The notes below the pieces were generated by a model, which had not been told where the DNA came from, ran no database searches, and saw only the letters and a list, made by a program, of their open reading frames with translations. The position numbers were made by a program, and so were the translations under genes. 64,000 nucleotides of DNA from an uncultured Methylococcaceae bacterium (GTDB lineage: Bacteria; Pseudomonadota; Gammaproteobacteria; Methylococcales; Methylomonadaceae): contig CAIXAE010000013.1 of the NCBI GenBank assembly GCA_903917345.1, positions 1 to 64,000 of the forward strand, written 5' to 3'. Numbering within the stretch: the first letter of the stretch is position 1; each line of letters starts with the position of its first letter. Below, one piece after another: positions 42,938-53,018 of the stretch.

Positions 42938-43843
42938 ATGCCCCTTAAGCTTATTTTTGCCAGTGCTTTTATTTCATTAGCATTGGGTTGTAGTACATTA
43001 GGACAAATCAATCCAAGTACAACCTTAGCAAATGATTCTGTTGATATGATAACAGATGATTTAGCAGGTCCAGGTCCAAAAGAAGTAACTTCCACACGAT
43101 TAGATGTTATTTATAAAGGAGAAAGTATCTCAGTTACTTTATATCAACCAAATAATACAGTTAGAACAGTGCCTGCTATTGTATTTTTACCCGGTAGGAT
43201 GGCAACTGATGATCAATACGAAAGCTATGCGCGCGCCTTAGCTTCGAGAGGATTTATTGTAGCAGTTCATGGTTGGTACTCATTATTTACAACAGATTTA
43301 GAGTTGGCACGTGACGCAGAAATTATGGCTAAATGGTTAATCAGTAATTATTCGGTGGATGCAAAAAAAATTGGAATCGCTGGACATTCAATGGGTGGTA
43401 AAGATGCGGTGTTAGCTGCAACGCAGTCAGGCTTATTTAATAGTGTTGTCGCAATTGATCCTGATGATAATGGTACGATATCAGTGGTGCGTAGTTATGT
43501 TGCTTCATTACGATCTCCATTGTTGTTAATTGGAGCTGAAGTGGCATGGCAAGCAGCCAGTGTTTGTGCTCCTAAAGAGAATAATTACCAACGATTTTAT
43601 GAGCAGGCACCAGCGGGGACAGTTGAATTAACTTTAATGGGAGCTGATCACGTGCAGATGCTTGATGATCCAGAGCGATTTGGATATGGTATTTGTCGTT
43701 GCGGTACTGCTGATAGTAAACAAGTTAGAAATACAGCAAGAAGAGCTACAGTTGGTTTTTTTGTACAACACTTAATGAATGGTTCAATATTAGCAAGTCC
43801 AAAACCACTTGACGGCCAAATTCGAGTGGCTAAAAATGATTAG
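42938..43843 (+). CDS. Alpha/beta-hydrolase lipoprotein (dienelactone-hydrolase/PET-hydrolase-like)
   Basis: 301 aa. Lipobox LALGC (Cys18) gives a lipoprotein. Alpha/beta-hydrolase features: VFLPGRM as oxyanion-side strand, nucleophile elbow AGHSMGGKD about residues 150-158 (Ser in GHSMGG), Asp in AIDPDDNG about 175-182 and His in GADHVQML about 237-244. Two Cys pairs lie near the C-terminus (SVCAPKE; GICRCG). Substrate unknown; an esterase is likely. It converges with the DUF2156 gene. Confidence 0.83.
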   Translation: MPLKLIFASAFISLALGCSTLGQINPSTTLANDSVDMITDDLAGPGPKEVTSTRLDVIYKGESISVTLYQPNNTVRTVPAIVFLPGRMATDDQYESYARALASRGFIVAVHGWYSLFTTDLELARDAEIMAKWLISNYSVDAKKIGIAGHSMGGKDAVLAATQSGLFNSVVAIDPDDNGTISVVRSYVASLRSPLLLIGAEVAWQAASVCAPKENNYQRFYEQAPAGTVELTLMGADHVQMLDDPERFGYGICRCGTADSKQVRNTARRATVGFFVQHLMNGSILASPKPLDGQIRVAKND

Positions 43844-43854
43844 TTTTAATTGGT

Positions 43855-44907
43855 TTAATCACTTTGAAGTGAGTTTATAATCGCTTTGATAGTGTTGTAG
43901 TTTAAGTTCTTGTGTGGGAATATTAAATAAGATCCTTCCCGACGAGGTTGGAACTTATCCCAGAAAGTTTCGTGTCCACCTAAATTGAAGAAGTATTTTG
44001 AGCCTTTGTAAATAGCTTGGGTAATAAAAGTGAATAATCCATTAAGCCCAGTAATCTCCCCAAGTTGATTTTTAGGCACGGGGCCAATAGTTACAGAAGT
44101 ACACCCCTCAATTTCTAATGCATTTAAAGCTGATATAACAAGTAACTCAGAAAGCCCATTAGGGCTGTTTTCTTTAATCATTACATTATTTAACAACCAA
44201 CTCTTATCTTGTTTGAGTTCATTAAGGATGAGATTGCCAATAATTTTTCCATCTAGTTCTGCGTAAAACCAACGTTTACCATTTCTATCATTGAATGGAG
44301 TGGGGCGGCATAAGTGAATTTGTGGACCTTTTCTAGCGCCTTGCCACGAAGCAACAATCTCAGTAATAGAGTCTTCAATATCTAGGTTAACGTCAATATA
44401 CTCTTTTACTATCACACCTTTATGTAAACAATTATGCACTTTTTTTCGTAATGGTTTGAATTGGGCACCTGAGTGACTGTATGGATTGTTACAAGGATTT
44501 AGAAAAAGCGTAGTACCAAATTCAATTAAGACAGGTGATAAAAATTCTTGGGCCCACAAGGAAAACTCTACAGAAGCGATAATAAAAATTATGTCTATTG
44601 CCTGAGTAGAACAAAATTGTTGAAAAGAAAGGGCGAGCTCGCCTTTTTGTTCTGGAGCGGTAACGGGATCACCTAATACAACAGCAATATTACCTACTAA
44701 ACGATAACCAATTAAACCAGGAATAGATGGGTCGGTATAAAGTAAACAGTTATCATCTAATATACCGCCAGTGCTAACACTTCCCCATTTTCTGAGGATT
44801 GATACTAGATTGTGTCGCTCAATGTGATGAAGTTTGTTTGGAATGGACATGATGAAAAAATTTGGGCAGAAATAAATACGGATAAGAATAGCAGAATAAT
44901 TTGCCAT
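43855..44907 (-). CDS. DUF2156 / phosphatidylglycerol lysyltransferase C-domain-like GNAT protein
   Basis: 350 aa, soluble version of the MprF catalytic domain fold (two GNAT units). Motifs: TGGILDDNCLLYTDPSIPGLIGYR, AVVLGDPVTAP about residues 75-85, then FKPLRKKVHNC and WFYAELDGKIIGNLIL. MprF enzymes use aminoacyl-tRNA to modify lipids; DUF2156 proteins without the membrane flippase have undetermined substrates. Met20 (44850) is an alternative start nearer to the family N-terminus. Divergent from lexA over about 100 bp, so both may respond to the shared regulatory element. Confidence 0.8.
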   Translation of the reverse strand: MANYSAILIRIYFCPNFFIMSIPNKLHHIERHNLVSILRKWGSVSTGGILDDNCLLYTDPSIPGLIGYRLVGNIAVVLGDPVTAPEQKGELALSFQQFCSTQAIDIIFIIASVEFSLWAQEFLSPVLIEFGTTLFLNPCNNPYSHSGAQFKPLRKKVHNCLHKGVIVKEYIDVNLDIEDSITEIVASWQGARKGPQIHLCRPTPFNDRNGKRWFYAELDGKIIGNLILNELKQDKSWLLNNVMIKENSPNGLSELLVISALNALEIEGCTSVTIGPVPKNQLGEITGLNGLFTFITQAIYKGSKYFFNLGGHETFWDKFQPRREGSYLIFPHKNLNYNTIKAIINSLQSD

Positions 44908-44926
44908 ATAGAGCTCAAATGCATTA

Positions 44927-44948
44927 TGTTTTCTTTTTGTTCTCTTTT
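44927..44948 (+). promoter_or_regulatory. Candidate LexA operator between the divergent DUF2156 and lexA genes
   Basis: The 22 bases are the same as 19756-19777. They contain GTTT-N7-GTTC. Position about 60-80 nt before lexA is right for autorepression. Downstream similarity to the other copy continues loosely (CTTGC, then ACAG). Confidence 0.55.
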
Positions 44949-45005
44949 AACTTGCTTTTTACAAATATCTTGTTAAGATAAGCACAGGTTAAATAAATAG
45001 TCGCC

Positions 45006-45632
45006 GTGGAAGAAATGAATGTATTAACAAGACGACAAAGAGAAATCTACAATTATCTACTTGATAATGCAGATAGTTTTAATTGTCCACCAAGTTTAGA
45101 TGAGCTGTGTATGCGTTTAGGGATGGCTTCAAGAGGGTCACTTTATAAACACATTATGGCTCTAATTAATGCAGGGTTAGTTGAGCCGTTTACAGGTAAT
45201 AAACAAGCAGGTATTAGATTAGTTAGTGAGACTTTTGATGGTGAAGTAGGGTCAGAAGGATTGCCATATGTGGGTGCAATTGCTGCGGGTAAACCCATTG
45301 AAGCGCTAGAAACACTTTCTTATATGAATGTGCCAGATGCATTAAAAACAAATAAACCCTGTTATGTATTACAAGTGAAAGGGGAGTCAATGATTGATGC
45401 CGGAATCTATGATGGTGATTGGGTAGTGATTGAGCAACGTGATTACGCAAAAAATGGTGAAATAGTTGTAGCACTTATAGAAAACTCAGAAGCTACTCTT
45501 AAATATATTGAGCAAACACCAGAAAAGATTTTGTTATTACCGGCTAATACAAGTATGAGCGCTTTTACCTATCATCCTGATCAAGTTCAAATTCAAGGTG
45601 TATTAGTAGGTCAAATGAGAAGTTATAGATAA
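45006..45632 (+). CDS. lexA: LexA repressor (SOS regulator, S24 peptidase fold)
   Basis: 208 aa. The N-terminal winged helix starts LTRRQREIYNYL; the recognition helix RGSLYKHIMALINAGL departs from the usual SPNAAEEHLKAL form, which fits a non-enterobacterial operator. Self-cleavage site Ala94-Gly95 (AIAAGKP), catalytic Ser128 (KGESMID) and Lys166 (ATLKY) are all present. GTG 45006 or ATG 45015 may start it; ATG has GGA 4 nt upstream. RecA-stimulated cleavage would derepress targets, perhaps the 44-aa ORFs at 45669 and 19844. Confidence 0.93.
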   Translation: MEEMNVLTRRQREIYNYLLDNADSFNCPPSLDELCMRLGMASRGSLYKHIMALINAGLVEPFTGNKQAGIRLVSETFDGEVGSEGLPYVGAIAAGKPIEALETLSYMNVPDALKTNKPCYVLQVKGESMIDAGIYDGDWVVIEQRDYAKNGEIVVALIENSEATLKYIEQTPEKILLLPANTSMSAFTYHPDQVQIQGVLVGQMRSYR

Positions 45633-45668
45633 CAGACAATTAAATTTATATAAGTGGGAGAATTGCCA

Positions 45669-45803
45669 TGCAACATAAAATTCATATGCACGATCAAGTT
45701 AACAATAAAGTGAATGAAATCATGAAACATTACAAGAAAAGACCTGTTGAACAAATAGTATATGTGCTAAAAAATATTATGAGATATCCATCAACAATTT
45801 AAG
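45669..45803 (+). CDS. 44-aa basic protein downstream of lexA, paralogue of the ORF at 19844
   Basis: It starts MQHKIHMHDQVNNKVNEIM and continues KHYKKRPVEQIVYVL. GTGGGAG lies 9 nt before the ATG. It follows the lexA stop by 36 nt, so it is probably cotranscribed. Similarity to the 19844 protein covers the first about 28 residues. No family recognised; too short for normal gene calling. Confidence 0.72.
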
Positions 45804-46181
45804 TTTTAGAATTAAATTGGTTATACTCATAACGTATTAAAGTAGAATATAGTAGTACGGTTACTTAGTGGGTATAACCTCATATGCTTATGAATACTGA
45901 GAAGTGAATATACTACTCGCAGTATGGTGTTCATGATATTATGTAACACAAGGTTAGATTAAATACATTTTTATTGTGGACAAAGCTATTTCAACGAAAT
46001 AGTCACATAAATCAATTGCTTGATCAGCAAGCGTTCAATTAGTTCATTATTCCCTGCTAGTTTTTAGTTATATTGCTTGTTTACCTCCCTTAAGTCTTTG
46101 TATATCAGATAGTTAAATTACGTTGTAAATTTAGCTATTGATTCAATATACGGCTAATCATTAATTAAAGAGAAATATACT
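45804..46181. other. Long leader region of rhlE
   Basis: No gene is visible. AT-rich, with several short inverted repeats. DEAD-box helicase genes often have long structured leaders used in cold response; that is an analogy only. Confidence 0.45.
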
Positions 46182-47474
46182 ATGCCATTTACTAAGCTCG
46201 GCTTATCCGATCCTTTATTACGTGCAATTGCGGAGGCGGGTTATAAAAGCCCTTCACCGATACAGCAACAAGCGATTCCTGCTGTTTTACAAGGACATGA
46301 TTTACTAGCAGCTGCACAAACAGGTACAGGAAAGACCGCTGGTTTTGCTTTGCCTTTATTACATCGATTATCTCAACATCACTTTTCATCTAATCGTCCC
46401 GTTAGGGTGTTAATTTTAACGCCTACTCGTGAATTAGCAGCTCAAGTTGGTGAGTCTGTTAGTCAGTATGGGGCCCATTTGCAGCCAAGGTTAAAAACGG
46501 AAATCGTCTTTGGCGGAGTAAAAATTAATCCCCAAATGATGCGATTGAGAGGAGGTGTAGACGTTTTAGTTGCTACGCCAGGACGTTTATTAGATTTAGT
46601 AAATCAAAATGCAGTTAAGTTAGATAAAGTCGAAAGCTTGGTATTAGATGAAGCAGATCGTATGTTGGATATGGGGTTTATTCGAGATATTAAAAAGATT
46701 ATTGCCTATTTACCAAAAAAACGTCAAAACCTCTTATTTTCTGCCACATTTTCAGAAGAAATTCGTAAGTTAACAACTGGCTTATTGATTAATCCTGTGA
46801 AAATTGAAGTTGCTCCCAGAAATACTGCTGCCGAGAAAGTTGAGCAAATTGCGTATTTATGTAATAAATCACAAAAAGCTGAATTGTTATGTCATTTAAT
46901 TAAAACAGAGCACTGGCAACAAGTTTTAGTTTTTACAAGTACTAAGCACGGTGCGAATAGACTTACAGAAAAATTAAATAAAATTGATATTAAAGCGGCT
47001 GCAATTCATGGAAATAAAAGTCAGGGTGCCAGAACGAGCGCTTTAGCAGGATTTAAAGCCGGTCAGATTAGAGTATTAGTGGCAACTGACGTTGCGGCAA
47101 GAGGAATTGATATCGCGTTATTGCCTTACGTTATTAATTATGAATTACCAAGATCATCTGCTGATTATGTTCACAGGATTGGACGTACAGGTAGAGCAGG
47201 GGAAGAGGGTAAAGCAATTTCATTAGTGTCACATGATGAAATCGGAGCTTTGAAGCAAGTAGAGAAATTAATGGGTTCTGCGATCAACCGTGAGCAAGTC
47301 TTAGGGTTTGAGGCAGCTGCAGTTGCTCCACCACTTCCAATGGAGGAACCTAGGCCGCTAAGACAGCCAAGAAATAACAAAACGAATGCCAAGCAACCAG
47401 AAAAGTTTCAGGGTAATGCCAATACTAGTAGAGCTAAGAGTTCAGAAAGTCGTAGGAGTGAATCTGTTAAATAA
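46182..47474 (+). CDS. rhlE: DEAD-box RNA helicase RhlE
   Basis: 430 aa. All helicase motifs are present: Q motif (SPIQQQAIP), motif I AQTGTGKT, Ia PTRELA, Ib TPGR, II DEAD (VLDEADRML), [25 protein letters not shown] and [10 protein letters not shown]. The C-terminus after about 375 is basic and Gln/Asn/Arg-rich, as in RhlE. Acts in ribosome assembly and RNA remodelling. A second helicase gene follows 70 nt downstream. Confidence 0.94.
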   Translation: MPFTKLGLSDPLLRAIAEAGYKSPSPIQQQAIPAVLQGHDLLAAAQTGTGKTAGFALPLLHRLSQHHFSSNRPVRVLILTPTRELAAQVGESVSQYGAHLQPRLKTEIVFGGVKINPQMMRLRGGVDVLVATPGRLLDLVNQNAVKLDKVESLVLDEADRMLDMGFIRDIKKIIAYLPKKRQNLLFSATFSEEIRKLTTGLLINPVKIEVAPRNTAAEKVEQIAYLCNKSQKAELLCHLIKTEHWQQVLVFTSTKHGANRLTEKLNKIDIKAAAIHGNKSQGARTSALAGFKAGQIRVLVATDVAARGIDIALLPYVINYELPRSSADYVHRIGRTGRAGEEGKAISLVSHDEIGALKQVEKLMGSAINREQVLGFEAAAVAPPLPMEEPRPLRQPRNNKTNAKQPEKFQGNANTSRAKSSESRRSESVK

Positions 47475-47543
47475 GTATATCTGGTATCATAGGAGTCTAT
47501 ATATCGATAATTCGTCGATACTTAATAAAAAATAAGAGTACTT

Positions 47544-48929
47544 GTGAATACCGTAGAATTTTCATCCTTACCTTTAAAACCAGCCTTACTTGAAAATATT
47601 GAGTCTCTTGGTTACAGTCATTTAACACCTATACAAGCCGAAACCCTTCCACATATATTAGAAGGTAAAGATGTTATAGCTCAGGCAAAAACCGGCAGTG
47701 GTAAAACTGCTGCTTTCGGTATTGGTTTGTTATCGAGGTTAGATTTTAGTAGCTTTAGAGTTCAGGCTTTGGTGTTATGTCCGACTCGCGAATTGGCAGA
47801 TCAAGTCTGTAAAGAGATTCGTACTTTGGCGCGTTTTACTCAGAATATTAAAGTACTATCTCTTTGCGGAGGAGTCCCCTTTGGACCGCAATTAGGTTCA
47901 TTGGAACATGGTGTACATGTTGTTGTTGGGACGCCTGGGCGTATACAAGAACACTTGCGAAAACGTAGTTTGCGTTTAAGTAACTTAAAAACATTGGTGC
48001 TTGACGAAGCAGATCGTATGTTGGATATGGGATTTGAAGAAGTGATAACTGATGTTATTTCTTATGCCCCTACCCACAGACAAACTTTATTATTCTCTGC
48101 AACTTATACTGATCCCATCCGAGAAATTAGTCATAAATTTCAATATCAACCGCTCTCTGTGAGCATTGATAGTCGTCATCATGAAAGTGTTATTGAACAG
48201 CGCTTTTATCAAGTTGAAAAATCGAAAAGAATTAACGCTCTTGGTTATCTATTGGCCTATCACAGGCCAGAATCAACAGTTGTCTTTTGTAATACGCGTA
48301 GGGAATGTCAGGATATTACCAGTGTATTATCTGATTGTGGCTTTTCAGTGCAAACTTTACATGGTGATTTAGAGCAAAAACATCGAGATCAAGTTTTAGT
48401 AAGGTTCGCTAACAATAGTTGTTCTATTTTAGTTGCCACAGATGTTGCTGCTCGGGGCTTGGATATTAAAGAGCTGCAAGCTGTCATTAATTACGATTTA
48501 CCCTGGGATCCTGAGGTTTATGTTCACAGAATTGGACGAACTGGAAGAGCGGGTAAAAAAGGCTTAGCTTTAAGTTTATGCACCGAACAAGAGCTTAATA
48601 GAGTTAAAGCAATCGAAGATTATCAGAATACGACAGCTAAATGGGATGAGGTTGCGCCATTTCAATTGACATATGAACAACGTTTTGAGCCCCCTATGGC
48701 AACATTGTGGATAGATGGTGGTCGTAAGGATAAGGTCCGACCTGGAGATATTTTAGGCGCATTAACTGGGTCAGGGGGTATTACAGGTACTGAGGTTGGA
48801 AAAATTGATATATTCGATGCTCATTCTTATGTAGCTATTAAACAAGGGAGTGTTGATAAAGCCTTATCTTGTTTAAAGAATGGAAAAATAAAGGGGCGTA
48901 GCTTTATGGTTCGTAAATCCCAGTGGTGA
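47544..48929 (+). CDS. dbpA: ATP-dependent RNA helicase DbpA
   Basis: 461 aa from GTG 47544. DEAD-box core motifs ([36 protein letters not shown]) plus the C-terminal DbpA RNA-binding domain (LWIDGGRKDKVRPGDILGALTG about 390-412), which binds hairpin 92 of 23S rRNA. Works in 50S subunit maturation. Tandem with rhlE; converges with rapZ. Confidence 0.94.
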   Translation: MNTVEFSSLPLKPALLENIESLGYSHLTPIQAETLPHILEGKDVIAQAKTGSGKTAAFGIGLLSRLDFSSFRVQALVLCPTRELADQVCKEIRTLARFTQNIKVLSLCGGVPFGPQLGSLEHGVHVVVGTPGRIQEHLRKRSLRLSNLKTLVLDEADRMLDMGFEEVITDVISYAPTHRQTLLFSATYTDPIREISHKFQYQPLSVSIDSRHHESVIEQRFYQVEKSKRINALGYLLAYHRPESTVVFCNTRRECQDITSVLSDCGFSVQTLHGDLEQKHRDQVLVRFANNSCSILVATDVAARGLDIKELQAVINYDLPWDPEVYVHRIGRTGRAGKKGLALSLCTEQELNRVKAIEDYQNTTAKWDEVAPFQLTYEQRFEPPMATLWIDGGRKDKVRPGDILGALTGSGGITGTEVGKIDIFDAHSYVAIKQGSVDKALSCLKNGKIKGRSFMVRKSQW

Positions 48930-48955
48930 AACATATATTTGATAACACATTTTAT

Positions 48956-49813
48956 TTAGTTTAGTTCACGGTGTCTTACAATTGTATTAACGGCTGGACT
49001 TTTAAAGTGAGCCATTAATAAATCGACCAAATACACAGATCGATGTTGTCCCCCAGTGCATCCAATAGCAATTGTTAAGTAGCTGCGGCCTTCTGCTTCA
49101 AATCTTGGAATCCAACGTTCAAGAAAATTAATTACATCAGTTAAAAACTCATTCACCAGTGGTTCTGATTTAAGAAACTCGGTAACGGGTTGGTCTCTGC
49201 CAGTGAATGGCCTTAATTCAGGCACCCAATATGGGTTTGGTAAGCTTCTAGCATCAAAAACAAAGTCAGCATCTAATGGGACTCCGTGTTTGAATCCAAA
49301 AGATTGAAATTGTAAGGAAATATGTTTAACGTCACGCTCACCAATTTGATCTTTTATAAGGTCGCGCAATTGATGATAGTGAGTTCGGCTAGTATCAATG
49401 ATTACATTTGCGTGGCGTGCTATCGGTGTAAGCATTTCCCGTTCAATCTTCAGCGCTTCCTTTAGAGGAATGTTGTCATCGGTTAGGGGATGTCTTCGTC
49501 TAGTTTCGCTGTAACGCTTTAATAGGGTTGCTTCTTCAGCTTGAATGAAAATAATTTCATAATCAATACCTTTTTCTTTAATCAGTTTTAAGCTATCTGA
49601 AAAGTTAGCCAGACTTTCATACTGATTGCGAGCATCTATACCAATAGCTGTTTTTGCATAGGCCTTTTGATCAGCCGACATGACATGATTGATAAAGTCC
49701 TGTAATAAAGATAATGGGAGATTATCGATACAGTAGTAACCACAATCTTCTAGAGTATCTAAAGCAATGCTTTTTCCTGAACCCGATAAGGCACTGACTA
49801 GGAGTAATTTCAT
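48956..49813 (-). CDS. rapZ: RNase adapter protein RapZ
   Basis: 285 aa. Walker A GSGKSIAL about residues 11-18; RapZ core blocks DNLPLSLL, RRHPL, PNPYWVPELRPFTGRD and the C-terminal GCTGGQHRSV (about 253-262). In enterobacteria RapZ guides RNase E to the small RNA GlmZ and so sets glucosamine-6-phosphate synthase. Lies in the rpoN cluster but directly after hpf; the ptsN gene usually found between them is missing. Confidence 0.94.
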   Translation of the reverse strand: MKLLLVSALSGSGKSIALDTLEDCGYYCIDNLPLSLLQDFINHVMSADQKAYAKTAIGIDARNQYESLANFSDSLKLIKEKGIDYEIIFIQAEEATLLKRYSETRRRHPLTDDNIPLKEALKIEREMLTPIARHANVIIDTSRTHYHQLRDLIKDQIGERDVKHISLQFQSFGFKHGVPLDADFVFDARSLPNPYWVPELRPFTGRDQPVTEFLKSEPLVNEFLTDVINFLERWIPRFEAEGRSYLTIAIGCTGGQHRSVYLVDLLMAHFKSPAVNTIVRHRELN

Positions 49814-49892
49814 AAGCTATAGATTCAGGGTAGTGGTATATAAGGTAGGTGCAAGGTTGTTTCGATTATACCTTGCACGTATTACCGTAATA

Positions 49893-50183
49893 TTATCTGT
49901 GTTGGCCTGTCTTTTCTTTATGTTTGATTATTTGACGGTCTAATTTATCAACTAAATGATCAATTGCGACATACATGTCTTCTTGATGGTCTTCAGCAAA
50001 GATATTTGCTCCACTCAAATGTAAAGTTGCTTCTGCTTTTTGAGTTAATTTTTCTACACTTAAAATAACGTGTACATCAGTAACATTATCGAAATGACGA
50101 GCTAGTTTTTCAAATTTTGCATCTATATGTGATTGTAAAGATTCTGTGATTTCAAGATGGTGACCTGTTACTAATATTCTCAT
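49893..50183 (-). CDS. hpf: Ribosome hibernation promoting factor HPF (short form)
   Basis: 96 aa, the short HPF type. VTGHHLEITESLQSHIDAKF at the N-terminus and DMYVAIDHLVDKLDRQIIKHKEK near the C-terminus are family blocks. Binds the 30S decoding centre and favours 100S dimers in stationary cells. Standard place after rpoN. Confidence 0.95.
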   Translation of the reverse strand: MRILVTGHHLEITESLQSHIDAKFEKLARHFDNVTDVHVILSVEKLTQKAEATLHLSGANIFAEDHQEDMYVAIDHLVDKLDRQIIKHKEKTGQHR

Positions 50184-50233
50184 GGATTTAAACTCCTTTT
50201 GTTGTGAAATTTGCTTTTAGTTTTTATAGGGTG

Positions 50234-51682
50234 TTACAAAATACGTTTTCGTTGGCTGGATGATGAAATTAACATTGCCTCTCTATATTTTGCAATGGTT
50301 CTCCTAGCAACGTTAATGCCTTTTGCTTGTAAAAATTCAGCTATTTTACTGTCGCTTAAAGGCCTTTCTTGATTTTCATTGTCTATAAGTTCTTTGATAA
50401 TAGACCTTATGGCTGTAGATGAGCATTCTCCTCCATCTTTAGTTGAAACATGGCTTGAGAAAAAATATTTGAATTCAATTATACCATTAGGCGTATGCAT
50501 ATATTTATGCGTCGTAACTCTTGAAATAGTTGATTCATGTAATTTAAGCTCCTCTGCAATGTCTCGAAGTACCATTGGTTTCATTGCAATTGAACCATGA
50601 TCCAGAAAGCCAGTTTGTTTCTCTATGATACTTCTAGCTACACGCAATAAGGTGTCATTTCTATTGTGTAAGTTTTTAATAAACCACTTTGCTTCTTGTA
50701 AGTGATCTTTCATAAAAACATTGTCTTTACTGTTATCTGCACGTTTAATCAAATTTGAATAAAAAGGATTAATACGAAGTTTAGGGGCAATGTCTGGATT
50801 TAAATTTACTTGCCACTGATTGTTCCTTTTGCTTACGTATACATCAGGAATAACATATTCAGACTCGGACTCTTGTATTTTTGCACCTGGTTTTGGGTCT
50901 AGTGTTCTTATTAAAGCCACTATTTTAGTCAGTTGCTGTTCTGTAACATCTAGCTTTTTTAAAAGCTTAGCTTGTTCTTGGCTCGCTAGTAACTTAAGGT
51001 GCTGAGTGACTACAATAAGAGCTTCTTCTTTATAGGGAGTTGAAGGAGGTAGTTGAAGTAACTGTAAGCGTAAACAATCAGCTAAATCAATAGCTGCAAT
51101 TCCTGTTGGATCAAACTGCTGTACTCTATGAAGTACCGCATTTACTTCATCAAAGTCTAAATCATCAAATTGATTTTTGAGCCCTTCATAGATGTCTTCA
51201 GGGCTAGTAATTAAATAACCATCTTCATTTGTTGAATCTATAATGGCAATAGCAATAGCGTGGTCACGCTCAGAAAAATGCGTTAACTCCATTTGCCAGA
51301 GAAGGTGCTCTTGCAAAGAGGGAGCATTAGTTCGTTGAGTTTCAAACTCTATTGGTTCAATACTAGATGATCCAGAGGTAGATGAGTTCTCATATATGTC
51401 GTCCCAAGAGTAATCGGTAGGTAGTTCATCTGGAATATCGGTTTGTGAACCCTCACTCGTAAAGCTGTCGACGTTTTCGGATTTATGATCAGGGATGCTA
51501 GAAAACTCGTCACTAGAATGATTTTCGTCTTCATTAATTTCTAGCATGATGTTTGATTCCAGTACTTGCTGGATTTCTTGCTGTAGATCTAACGTTGACA
51601 TTTGCAACAGTTTTATTGCCTGTTGCAATTGAGGTGTCATGGTTAGTTGCTGGCCTAGCCTAAGATTTAACGACTGTTTCAT
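50234..51682 (-). CDS. rpoN: RNA polymerase sigma-54 factor
   Basis: 482 aa. Region I (LRLGQQLTMTPQLQQAIKLLQMSTLDL) at the N-terminus, acidic region II about 50-115, core-binding region, and the C-terminal RpoN box ARRTIAKYREAM (about 461-472) that contacts the -24 element. Directs transcription that depends on enhancer-binding ATPases. Follows lptB by 44 nt. Confidence 0.96.
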   Translation of the reverse strand: MKQSLNLRLGQQLTMTPQLQQAIKLLQMSTLDLQQEIQQVLESNIMLEINEDENHSSDEFSSIPDHKSENVDSFTSEGSQTDIPDELPTDYSWDDIYENSSTSGSSSIEPIEFETQRTNAPSLQEHLLWQMELTHFSERDHAIAIAIIDSTNEDGYLITSPEDIYEGLKNQFDDLDFDEVNAVLHRVQQFDPTGIAAIDLADCLRLQLLQLPPSTPYKEEALIVVTQHLKLLASQEQAKLLKKLDVTEQQLTKIVALIRTLDPKPGAKIQESESEYVIPDVYVSKRNNQWQVNLNPDIAPKLRINPFYSNLIKRADNSKDNVFMKDHLQEAKWFIKNLHNRNDTLLRVARSIIEKQTGFLDHGSIAMKPMVLRDIAEELKLHESTISRVTTHKYMHTPNGIIEFKYFFSSHVSTKDGGECSSTAIRSIIKELIDNENQERPLSDSKIAEFLQAKGINVARRTIAKYREAMLISSSSQRKRIL

Positions 51683-51726
51683 AAGGTCTAAATTGTGTAG
51701 ATTAACTCTATATTTATGAGTTTAAT

Positions 51727-52452
51727 TTAAAGACTAAAGTTCTTTCCTAAGTAGACTTCACGGACTTCTTCATTTGCAACAATTGCATCAGCAGGGCCTT
51801 CTGCAATGACTTTACCATTATTAAGTATATAAGCACGATTACATATCCCTAATGTTTCTCTGACATTATGTTCCGTAATTAATACACCAATACCTCGGTC
51901 TTTAAGGTGTTCTATAATTTTTTTTATGTCATCAACAGAGATTGGATCAACGCCAGCAAACGGCTCATCGAGTAAAATAAATTGTGGATCTGTGGCTAAT
52001 GCTCTAGCAATTTCAACTCTTCGACGCTCACCACCTGACAGACCTACGGCAATTTGATTGCGTAAATGGTCTATATTAAATTCGCTTAATAGCTTGTCTA
52101 TAGTTGTTTCGATTTCTTTTGAGCTTAAATTACCACGTATTTCAAGAACTGCACGTATATTGTCTGCAACATTGAGTTTACGAAATACTGAGGGTTCTTG
52201 AGGTAAATAACCAATGCCGTTGATGGCTCTCACATGCATAGGGGCATGGGTGATATCTTTTGAATCTAAAGTTATTTGTCCTTCATCTGCTTTAATTAAT
52301 CCTACCATCATGTAGAAGCTAGTGGTTTTTCCTGCGCCATTAGGTCCTAGCAAACCGACAACTTCATTACTATTTACATAAAATGAAACGCCATCAACCA
52401 CATTGCGTTTGTTATAGGTCTTTATTAGATTATGAGCAGCGAGTGTGGCCAT
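51727..52452 (-). CDS. lptB: LPS export ABC transporter ATPase LptB
   Basis: 241 aa. Walker [10 protein letters not shown] about 35-43, signature [15 protein letters not shown] about 138-152, Walker [14 protein letters not shown] about 158-170, H-loop TEHNVRET. The tail [11 protein letters not shown] is LptB-specific. Drives LptFG to pull LPS out of the inner membrane. Confidence 0.96.
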   Translation of the reverse strand: MATLAAHNLIKTYNKRNVVDGVSFYVNSNEVVGLLGPNGAGKTTSFYMMVGLIKADEGQITLDSKDITHAPMHVRAINGIGYLPQEPSVFRKLNVADNIRAVLEIRGNLSSKEIETTIDKLLSEFNIDHLRNQIAVGLSGGERRRVEIARALATDPQFILLDEPFAGVDPISVDDIKKIIEHLKDRGIGVLITEHNVRETLGICNRAYILNNGKVIAEGPADAIVANEEVREVYLGKNFSL

Positions 52453-52499
52453 TTTATAAAAGTAAAATTAAAGTTAGCACTATGGTGGGTTAAGTCGAT

Positions 52500-53018
52500 C
52501 TATTTCGTTGTAGCGGCTTTGGGTTTTACAATAACGTGTACCCGTTTAGAATCAGATGTTTTTTCGCCCGCATTAACTAAAGAAGTCTTTATATCATATT
52601 GAATATAATCACTTGAGTACGTTGTATTTCCTTGCCAAACAGTTGCTTGATTAATAAGAATTAATAAGTTTTTCTTGGGGTAGTACTCGCCAATTAAGGC
52701 TTCTCCCGTAATATCTTCGTCACCTTCGTTTGGTTTTTGTCTGAATTTCGCTTTATTACCCGTAAAAACCAATTTATCCGCTTCGCCATCAACGAAATAT
52801 ACAACTAATTTGTCAGAATCAACTTTTATACTACCTTGTATAGATACGACATTACCTGTGTAGATACTGGTACTGTTTTTATCATCATAAGTAGCCGTAT
52901 TTGAATCAATGACTATGGGTTGATCTGCATCCGAAGCTAGGCCCCATGCATTTGATTGTATAAGACCTAATAATAAGGTAAAGCCAAAAGCGAGGATTTG
53001 TTTGTTATTTATTGTCAT
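52500..53018 (-). CDS. lptA: LPS transport periplasmic protein LptA
   Basis: 172 aa with signal peptide (LAFGFTLLLGLIQSNAWG). OstA-like repeats: DSNTATYDDKNSTSIYTGNV and IKVDSDKLVVYF. Forms the periplasmic bridge between LptC and LptD. The start overlaps the lptC stop by 14 nt. Confidence 0.93.
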   Translation of the reverse strand: MTINNKQILAFGFTLLLGLIQSNAWGLASDADQPIVIDSNTATYDDKNSTSIYTGNVVSIQGSIKVDSDKLVVYFVDGEADKLVFTGNKAKFRQKPNEGDEDITGEALIGEYYPKKNLLILINQATVWQGNTTYSSDYIQYDIKTSLVNAGEKTSDSKRVHVIVKPKAATTK

